Of a stretch of DNA of 19,634 nucleotides, positions 8,814 through 14,848 are shown in pieces. Below the pieces are notes generated by a model. That model ran no database searches, was not told the origin of the DNA, and saw nothing but the letters and a program-made list of their open reading frames with translations. Source of the DNA: Lachnospiraceae bacterium UBA3820 (lineage in GTDB: Bacteria > Bacillota > Clostridia > Lachnospirales > Lachnospiraceae); assembly GCA_002369325.1 (NCBI GenBank), contig DFDU01000095.1, positions 1 to 19,634 of the forward strand, written 5' to 3'. The translations under genes were made by a program, and so were the position numbers. Numbering within the stretch: position 1 is the first letter of the stretch; every line of letters begins with the position of its first letter.

Positions 8814-8827
8814 TGGTATGTTATAAT
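8795..8827 (+). promoter_or_regulatory. Lysozyme/two-component operon promoter with SARP-like heptamer repeats
   Basis: GTTGGAC (8795-8801), TTTT, GTTGGGC (8806-8812), 9 bp (ATGGTATGT), then TATAAT (8822-8827) with TG at 8819-8820 (extended -10). The 9-bp stretch is identical to that in the promoter at 1-32. Transcription would start near 8834, giving a leader of about 35 nt. The predicted regulator is encoded at the end of this same operon. Confidence 0.7.
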
Positions 8828-8867
8828 AATAAGGATTGTGAGAAAAAGAAGCTTTTCGGAGGAATAT

Positions 8868-10163
8868 ATGAGCGCACAGCCAAACGAGATAAAGAAGGAA
8901 AAAAGAATAGAAAAGGTAAGTGTCGGTTATCAAAGGGTAAATGAAAGATATAGCAAGGCCATTAAAAGTCAGGAAAATTTCCTTGAGAAAAACGACAGAA
9001 GACTTGAAGCATTAAGAAAAAGAAATGAAGAAGTCCTAAAAAAACACAGGGAAATGTATGATGCCCGCCTTAAGGAAAGAAGAGCAAAGATAGAAGAAAA
9101 ATTCATTAAGGATGATGAAGAACGTAAGGATAAGTTCGAAGAAAGAAAAAAGAAAACCGATGAATTTATAGCTTCAAGACGAAGCAGACACGACAGGATA
9201 CGAAAAAAACACAGAGAACGAATTGATGAGAAATATAAAAATCGAAGAAGCAGGATGCGTTCATACATTGAAGATGAAAAAACAAAGGCTTTAAATATTT
9301 TTGAAAGAACAAAAAATGAAAAAGGCTTTAATTTCAGAAGACGAAAAACAGTTTATTTCATTGCAGGATTAATTTTTGCCGTATTTATGTTTTTTACCGT
9401 AGAGCACATTCTTCCCGGTTCAAAACTAAAAAAGAAAGAAGTAATCAAGGATACTCCTATCGAAGAAGAGGTGGAGATTATTCCTGAAATGGAATATGAT
9501 ACACTGCCGGATATTACCGAAGAGCAGTATTTGTGGCTCAGCCTTCTGGAACATTTTGACGGAAATGAAACGGCGGCAATGGGGGTTATGTGTAACATAA
9601 GAGCCGAGTCCATGTTTAAATCATCCAATCTTGAAGATTATAATAATGATATATGGGATATCGATGATGAAGCATATACGGAAAAAGTCAACAGAAAGAC
9701 GATAGATAAAAAGGATTTTGCCGAATCAAGAAATGATAACATGACCAACGGTTATTATAATGAATATGATCAATGGGTCAATCGTGACGGAGGTTATGGA
9801 TTCGCACAATTTACAGCCTATGTAAAAAAGGAAGAATTATATCTTTTTGCGGAACAATGGTTCGGTCCGGGCGGTGAAGGAGAAGGCTTTAAGTTCAATA
9901 TAGGCGATCCTAAGATGCAGGCTAAATATGTGGTTTATATTTTGGAGTCCGATGATTACAGCAGATTGGATAATCTTCTCAGGAATGCGGGAAGTGTGGT
10001 TGATGCGTGCTATTATTGGTTGAAATATTATGAGGTTCCTTATGACCCTTATTGTGATGATTATTATACATTAGCATTTGAAAGAGCCGATTATGCAGAA
10101 GATATAAAGGAGCTTTGTAAAGATGTCAGTTATGAAGATGGAGCAGAGACGGAAGTTGAATAA
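8868..10163 (+). CDS. Coiled-coil, single-TM protein with extracellular phage-tail-type lysozyme domain
   Basis: This 431-residue protein has three parts. Residues about 5-155 are extremely rich in K, R and E (for example ERRAKIEEKF and ERKDKFEERKKK) and should form a long coiled coil. One membrane helix lies at about 161-180. After an acidic linker (about 185-212), residues about 215-425 resemble the Phage_lysozyme2 (phage-tail lysozyme) domain, with LWLSLLEHFDGNETAAMGVMCNIRAES holding the likely catalytic E247, then GGYGFAQFT and the YWLKYYE region. By charge rule the coiled coil is cytoplasmic and the muramidase domain is outside. I chose ATG 8868 because GGAGG (8859-8863) precedes it; a longer frame from 8793 would run through the promoter. 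It overlaps the next gene by 41 bp. A regulated cell-wall hydrolase is the likely role. Confidence 0.85.
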   Translation: MSAQPNEIKKEKRIEKVSVGYQRVNERYSKAIKSQENFLEKNDRRLEALRKRNEEVLKKHREMYDARLKERRAKIEEKFIKDDEERKDKFEERKKKTDEFIASRRSRHDRIRKKHRERIDEKYKNRRSRMRSYIEDEKTKALNIFERTKNEKGFNFRRRKTVYFIAGLIFAVFMFFTVEHILPGSKLKKKEVIKDTPIEEEVEIIPEMEYDTLPDITEEQYLWLSLLEHFDGNETAAMGVMCNIRAESMFKSSNLEDYNNDIWDIDDEAYTEKVNRKTIDKKDFAESRNDNMTNGYYNEYDQWVNRDGGYGFAQFTAYVKKEELYLFAEQWFGPGGEGEGFKFNIGDPKMQAKYVVYILESDDYSRLDNLLRNAGSVVDACYYWLKYYEVPYDPYCDDYYTLAFERADYAEDIKELCKDVSYEDGAETEVE

Positions 10164-11691
10164 ATATAATAAATTAAGTAAAACAGGCTTGCTGATATTG
10201 ATTCTTATTTTGTGTACATTTGTTACAGCATGCGGTAAGAACGAAGGAAAGAAAAAGCCCGTTAAATTGGAAGAGTTTAATGATAAGAGCATTACAATAG
10301 GTGTGGTTTCCGATTATATTTTTGACAAATCGGTTGAAAAAGCACTTCCAAATGCCAGGATAAAATACTTCGATAACAGGGATAATGCTTACAGGGCACT
10401 TGTATCCGGAGTAGTTGACGGGGTTGCCGATGATGAGCCTATCATCCGTTCTGCGATTCGTTCTACCGATGAACTTATTTTGATAGACGGATATCTTGAA
10501 CCATCCGATTATGGCTTCGTATTTCCGAAGGATGAGGAAGGAAAGAAGCTTTGTGAAGAATTTTCGGAATATTTGTCCGAAATAAGAGAAAACGGCAAGC
10601 TGGCCATATTGGATGAGAGATGGTTCGGAAATGAAACGAATAATAAAACAAGTGAGGATTATTCAAAGCTTCCGGCTAAAAATAAGGTTATAAAGATGGC
10701 TTATGAGGAAAATAATATTCCTTTTGTATATATGTCTGCCGGAAAGCCTGTTGGGTATGAAATAGATATTGCCATTGGCTTTTGTAAAAAATACGGATAT
10801 GGTCTTGAACTTGAAAAAGCAGAATTTACGGATTTGCTTTCGGGTACTGAGGATGGCACTTATGATATGGGGTGCGGTTCAATAACAATCACCGATGAAA
10901 GAATGGAAAAACTTTATTTCAGTGTGCCTGATTATAGCGGTGGAGTATGTATATGCCGGGCAAAGGGTGTTGTTGAAAACAGCCAGGAAAAAAGTGCACT
11001 AAGCAGTTTTAAGAGAAGCTTTAAAAGGGTATTCGTAAAAGATGACAGATATAAGATTTTTCTTAAGGGTATTGCTGTTACGCTTTTAATTACAATACTA
11101 TCGGTATGTGTCGGTTTACCGTTCGGTCTTTTGATATATGTTTCAAGCAGAAGAAGCGGCTTTATAGGAAGAGGACTTTCGCGGTTTATTATGTGGTTCT
11201 TGCAGGGAGTTCCTGCCATCATGCTGATTATGATCTTATATTATACATATTACAGAGATATGTATGCGGGTGGTATTATAGCTTCTTCACTGGGCTTTGG
11301 TCTTTTGCTTTCCGAAAAAATATATGCGATTCTTGAAAGATACGGTGCCGGGGCTGATGATGGGATGATTGAAAAAAATTACAGACTTTATGTTTTTGAT
11401 ACAAAGGATTATCTAAAAAAGCTTTTTGCTGTTTCGGGCGAAGATATAAGATATGATTTTAATGATAAGCTGATTACGATATTTAAAGCAACGTCGGTTG
11501 TCGGATATATAGCGGTAAGGGATATGACGAAGGTCTTTGATATATTAAGAACCGAGAGCCTTGAGACAGGTTTGCCGCTTGTTGCAACGACTGTTGTATA
11601 TTTTGTTTTGATTAAGCTCATATCTTTATGCCTTAAACCGCGTCAAAGAAAAACAAGATCCGATACGGAGGAGATTAAAGATGTCAGGTAA
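10123..11691 (+). CDS. Substrate-binding/permease fusion lipoprotein, amino-acid ABC-like, probable sensor
   Basis: This 522-residue protein has a lipoprotein signal (hydrophobic 21-33, lipobox VTAC with C37). Residues 55-170 match the second lobe of an SBP_bac_3 amino-acid binding protein (ITIGVV... ALVSGVVDGVADDEP... ENGKLAILDERWFG). Residues 188-282 match the first lobe (KMAYEENNIPFVYMSAGKPVGYEIDIAIGF... MGCGSITITDERMEKLYFS). The halves are thus in swapped order. Residues 314-505 resemble a HisM/GlnP-type permease (GIAVTLLITILSVCVGLPFG, FLQGVPAIMLIMILYY, KATSVVGYIAVRDMTKV), but the EAA loop that docks the ATPase is not recognisable (about 405-450). No ATPase gene is nearby. AAAGGAG lies 10 nt before ATG 10123; the gene overlaps the lysozyme gene by 41 bp and the kinase gene by 11 bp. 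I infer ligand sensing for the kinase; transport with a distant ATPase is the alternative. Confidence 0.82.
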   Translation: MSVMKMEQRRKLNKYNKLSKTGLLILILILCTFVTACGKNEGKKKPVKLEEFNDKSITIGVVSDYIFDKSVEKALPNARIKYFDNRDNAYRALVSGVVDGVADDEPIIRSAIRSTDELILIDGYLEPSDYGFVFPKDEEGKKLCEEFSEYLSEIRENGKLAILDERWFGNETNNKTSEDYSKLPAKNKVIKMAYEENNIPFVYMSAGKPVGYEIDIAIGFCKKYGYGLELEKAEFTDLLSGTEDGTYDMGCGSITITDERMEKLYFSVPDYSGGVCICRAKGVVENSQEKSALSSFKRSFKRVFVKDDRYKIFLKGIAVTLLITILSVCVGLPFGLLIYVSSRRSGFIGRGLSRFIMWFLQGVPAIMLIMILYYTYYRDMYAGGIIASSLGFGLLLSEKIYAILERYGAGADDGMIEKNYRLYVFDTKDYLKKLFAVSGEDIRYDFNDKLITIFKATSVVGYIAVRDMTKVFDILRTESLETGLPLVATTVVYFVLIKLISLCLKPRQRKTRSDTEEIKDVR

Positions 11692-12922
11692 AAATTACAT
11701 ATTAATCATAATATTTTCTTTGCTGCTGCAGCTTGTTGTTCTTGCGGTTGCCGTTTTTATAGATTCATATATCAACAGAGAAAAAAGAAAAATAATGCTT
11801 GCGATTATATTAATCGTACTTAGTATTATTGCTCAGAATTATATGGAGTATTATTTTGAAGTAATAGATTCCGTACCTTTTGCAAGAAAGGTTGCGGCAA
11901 TATATGGATATTGTATAAGACCGCTTTTGATTTTGAGCTTTATATACATGCTGGATGTTTATAAGAGACATATTATAGCATCCGTGTTGTTTATCATAAA
12001 TACAATTGTTTATTTGTCTGCCTTTTTTACGGATATCGCCTTTACCATAAATGACAGTAATTCTTTTGTAAGGGGACCGCTCGGATATACCTGCCATATC
12101 GTAAGCGGAATTTTACTTGCAATTTTAATCAGTCTTTCCATAAGGGAGATAAAACTTGTAGGAACCAAAACGGCGGCTATACCGCTTTTAAACGGTGTGC
12201 TTATTGTAATCTCGGTATTGCTTGATTCAAAGGTCAGCTATCTGGCCACTCCGATGACGTTTCTTACCATAACTGTTGTTAGCTGTTGTACGTTTTATTA
12301 TACCTGGCTGCACTTGAGATTTGTACGAGAGCATGAGGAGGATATCAAGGCACAGCAGCGTATAAAGATAATGATGTCACAGATCCAACCTCATTTCTTA
12401 TATAATACATTATCAACCGTTCAGGCCTTGTGTCGGATTGATCCGCAAAAAGCTTCGGAGGTTACGGAAAAGTTTGCAAAATATTTAAGACAAAATCTTG
12501 AATCACTTGATAAGGATGAATGCATTTCCATCAAGAAGGAACTTGAGCATACAAGAATTTATTCCGAAATAGAAATGGTTCGTTTTCCTCAAATTGAGAT
12601 TATTTATGATATAAAGGATGATAATTTTTCGATTCCGGCACTTTCAATCCAGCCTATGGTTGAAAATGCCATAAGACACGGTGTCAGAATAAGAGAACAC
12701 GGGGTTGTCACCATATCAACCGATTGCGGTGACAGATTCCATAAAATTGTAATTAAGGACAACGGAAAAGGCTTTGATGTTAAGTCTTTGGAAACTATGG
12801 AAAGCTCGCATATAGGGGTGAAAAATGTAAAGGAAAGAATCGAAAAAATGTGTAACGGTGTGGTAAATATCGAAAGTACCATAGGTGAAGGAACCACGAT
12901 TACCATCCGCATTCCAAAGTAG
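11681..12922 (+). CDS. Sensor histidine kinase, LytS/YesM-like (His_kinase + HATPase_c)
   Basis: This 413-residue kinase has seven predicted membrane helices (about 6-28, 36-52, 70-92, 98-118, 134-154, 163-181, 188-210) and short loops, so it lacks a large extracellular sensor domain. The cytoplasmic part has the His_kinase motif SQIQPHFLYNTL with the phosphoacceptor H238, then a HATPase_c domain with the N-box MVENAIRHG (N329), the G1 box DNGKGFD (D360) and GEGTTITIRIP near the end. GGAGGAG precedes ATG 11681 inside the previous gene, which it overlaps by 11 bp, so translation is coupled to the binding/permease fusion. The pairing suggests that the fusion supplies ligand recognition. Its partner regulator follows 140 bp downstream. 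Family call firm; signal unknown. Confidence 0.93.
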   Translation: MSGKNYILIIIFSLLLQLVVLAVAVFIDSYINREKRKIMLAIILIVLSIIAQNYMEYYFEVIDSVPFARKVAAIYGYCIRPLLILSFIYMLDVYKRHIIASVLFIINTIVYLSAFFTDIAFTINDSNSFVRGPLGYTCHIVSGILLAILISLSIREIKLVGTKTAAIPLLNGVLIVISVLLDSKVSYLATPMTFLTITVVSCCTFYYTWLHLRFVREHEEDIKAQQRIKIMMSQIQPHFLYNTLSTVQALCRIDPQKASEVTEKFAKYLRQNLESLDKDECISIKKELEHTRIYSEIEMVRFPQIEIIYDIKDDNFSIPALSIQPMVENAIRHGVRIREHGVVTISTDCGDRFHKIVIKDNGKGFDVKSLETMESSHIGVKNVKERIEKMCNGVVNIESTIGEGTTITIRIPK

Positions 12923-12956
12923 AAAATAAAACATTAAATATACAAGTTATATTGAA

Positions 12957-12986
12957 TTGACCGGCATATTGTGATAAATATATATA
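12957..12986 (+). promoter_or_regulatory. Possible weak internal promoter before the response regulator
   Basis: TTGACC (12957-12962) is followed after 18 bp by TATATA (12981-12986) in the 140-bp gap between kinase and regulator genes. It would allow basal expression of the regulator independent of the main operon promoter. The -10 is AT-rich low-complexity sequence, so this is tentative. Confidence 0.3.
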
Positions 12987-13062
12987 TGGTTGATGACGAA
13001 AAACCATAAGAGATTTGTCGACAGCTATGTTGGTCATTTATTATGCAAGAGGAGCGTATGAT

Positions 13063-13884
13063 ATGAATATAGTTTGTATAGATGATGAAAAGCTTATTTT
13101 GGACAATACCGTTATCATGTGCAGGGATTTAAAGGAAACCGGGGAGGTTTCGGGCTTTACAAATCCGTATAAAGCACTCGATTATATCCGTGAAAATGCC
13201 GTGGATATCGCATTGGTGGATATCAATATGCCCGAAATCGACGGAATAAATCTTGCAAAGCTTATCAAGAAAGAAAAGCCTGATATAGCGATAGTATTTT
13301 TAACAGGTTATACCGAATATGCAGTCGATGCATTTTCGATTCATGCACAGGGATATATCCTCAAACCTGTAAGCAAAGATAAGCTTTATGAAGAGCTTAA
13401 GTTTGCATATTCTCATAAACCGTATAAGACCGGCGATGGAAATTCATGCAGGGTAAAGGTTAATACTTTCGGAAACTTTGATGTATTTGTAGATGGAAGA
13501 CAGGTTGATTTCAGACGTTCAAGAGCTAAGGAGCTTTTTGCATATCTTATAGACAGAAGAGGCAGCAGCATAACACGTGCGGAGGCATTTACGACATTGT
13601 GGGAGGATGGTGTTTATGACCGTTCCATGCAAAAGCAGCTTGATGTTATCATAAGAAGTCTTAAGGATACTCTTGATGAATACGGAATAAGCGATATATT
13701 AAATATTCAAAAGGGATCAATGAGAATTGTGCCTGAGCTTGTGGATTGCGATATGTACAGATTTCTGGACGGAGATGTAGATGCGATTAATGCCTACAGA
13801 GGTGAGTATATGAGTGCCTATGCATGGGCGGATTTTTATTCGTATTTAAGAGCCGAGATGTCGGAAAAATTTGACTTTACTTAA
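13063..13884 (+). CDS. Response regulator of SAPR type: REC, winged helix, short BTAD-like C-terminus
   Basis: This 273-residue protein has a receiver domain (about 1-118) with acidic residues D7/D8, phosphoacceptor D53 (LVDINMP), T81 (FLTGY) and K101 (ILKPVS). A winged-helix DNA-binding domain (about 129-215, VNTFGNFDVFVDGRQVDF...RAKELFAYLI) follows, then a short region (about 220-270, YRGEYMSAYAWADFYSYLRAEM) like the start of a bacterial transcriptional activator domain. This is the SAPR order, related to SARP activators. I chose ATG 13063 with AGGAG 8 nt before it; a longer frame from TTG 13015 has no ribosome binding site. It is presumably phosphorylated by the kinase encoded upstream. 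SARP-type winged helices bind heptamer direct repeats with 11-bp period, and exactly such repeats precede three transcription units here, so it is the likely regulator of them (inference). Confidence 0.92.
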   Translation: MNIVCIDDEKLILDNTVIMCRDLKETGEVSGFTNPYKALDYIRENAVDIALVDINMPEIDGINLAKLIKKEKPDIAIVFLTGYTEYAVDAFSIHAQGYILKPVSKDKLYEELKFAYSHKPYKTGDGNSCRVKVNTFGNFDVFVDGRQVDFRRSRAKELFAYLIDRRGSSITRAEAFTTLWEDGVYDRSMQKQLDVIIRSLKDTLDEYGISDILNIQKGSMRIVPELVDCDMYRFLDGDVDAINAYRGEYMSAYAWADFYSYLRAEMSEKFDFT

Positions 13885-13943
13885 TTCAAGAAGGGTGATT
13901 TAAGAGTTAAACAACATATATTATAACTTCCGGGAGGATATAA

Positions 13944-14723
13944 ATGAACACACTTACAGTGATTTCCATAATGATAATAATATTAGGCATAGCCATAGGC
14001 TGTTGGAGAGGTCTTGTAAGATGCGTGCTTGGAATAGTTGTTTCCATAGCCACATTTTTACTTGCATATCTTCTTTCTCCGCTTATGTATAATATTTTGG
14101 TGGATAAGACCGATATGGACGATTATGTTACCGAAAGAATCAGTGCCATAATAGAAGAAGATATTGAGAATAAGATTAAAAGCGAATACAAAGAAAAAAC
14201 AGGAATGGAGCTAACGGATCCGGTTATTCTTAAGAGTCTTAAGGAGCAGGTTTACAGCTATGATCCCGATAAGAGCGACCAGGAAAATATAATCAATAAT
14301 TTAAGTCTTCCGAAAAGTCTTAAAAATGAGCTTTTGCAGAGCAACTCCTACGGTGAAAAATCTGAAATTAAAGCTGATAACTTTTATGATTATATAGCTA
14401 AGCTTGTGGTACAAAGGGCTATGAGAATGGTAGCATATTTGATAACATTTGCCTTGATCAGCATAATATTTGCAATTATAATTATTGCGTTAAGACTTGT
14501 TACGAAGCTCCCTGTTCTCGGAGGATTAAACAGAGTCGGCGGGGCGATTCTCGGAGGGGCTTTGGGACTTTTGCTTGTATGGATAATGTTTGCGGTTTTT
14601 GCGAATCTTCCGGGACATGATATATGTGACAGGGCGGTTGCCCAGATAGAAGACAGCAGCATTCTGACATTTATACAGGATAAAAATATCATTATGGATA
14701 TAATTGATAAAATAAAGGCTTAA
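13944..14723 (+). CDS. CvpA family membrane protein with long central insertion
   Basis: CvpA-family proteins are small multi-helix inner-membrane proteins, named from colicin V production and linked to envelope homeostasis. This 259-residue protein has two N-terminal hydrophobic stretches (about 3-20, 25-48) around the family-typical CWRGLVR, a long charged central segment (about 52-155), then two more helices (about 161-183 and 195-220) with LPVLGGLNRVGGAILGGALG, the conserved glycine-rich end of the family. The central insertion makes it clearly longer than the usual 160 to 180 residues. GGGAGGA precedes ATG 13944. It begins 59 bp after the response regulator, so it may be read through from that operon, or start from a weak local promoter near 13899-13927 (TTTAAG, 17 bp, TATAAC). 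A terminator follows. Confidence 0.82.
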   Translation: MNTLTVISIMIIILGIAIGCWRGLVRCVLGIVVSIATFLLAYLLSPLMYNILVDKTDMDDYVTERISAIIEEDIENKIKSEYKEKTGMELTDPVILKSLKEQVYSYDPDKSDQENIINNLSLPKSLKNELLQSNSYGEKSEIKADNFYDYIAKLVVQRAMRMVAYLITFALISIIFAIIIIALRLVTKLPVLGGLNRVGGAILGGALGLLLVWIMFAVFANLPGHDICDRAVAQIEDSSILTFIQDKNIIMDIIDKIKA

Positions 14724-14762
14724 GAATGAAAAAATTTGTATAAAAATACATAGACAACATTG

Positions 14763-14790
14763 AACCTGAGTGCTTGCACTCGGTTTTTTT
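14763..14790 (+). terminator. Intrinsic terminator after the CvpA-family gene
   Basis: AACC (14763-14766), a bulged T, and GAGTGC (14768-14773) pair with GCACTC (14776-14781) and GGTT (14782-14785), followed by a T run to 14790. The stem is short but the U-tract is good. Confidence 0.8.
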
Positions 14791-14802
14791 CTATGATATA
14801 AT
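14774..14802 (+). promoter_or_regulatory. Promoter of the Sel1/TPR gene, overlapping the upstream terminator
   Basis: TTGCAC (14774-14779), a 17-bp spacer, and TATAAT (14797-14802) with an extended TG at 14794-14795. The -35 box is made from the loop and descending arm of the preceding terminator hairpin. Confidence 0.7.
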
Positions 14803-14848
14803 TTAACATTGATATTATACTATTTTTGAATTGTAAGGAGGAAGTCAA

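Noticed and set aside
8793..8867. Upstream extension of the lysozyme gene
   Set aside because: It would begin inside the promoter repeats, before the expected transcription start; GGAGG marks ATG 8868.
10123..11691. A complete ABC importer operon
   Set aside because: No ATPase gene is adjacent and the permease EAA loop is not recognisable, so active transport by this locus alone is not supported.
13029..13035. GTTGGTC as a further copy of the GTTGGRC operator
   Set aside because: There is no partner heptamer at 11 bp and no -10 box 9 bp downstream.
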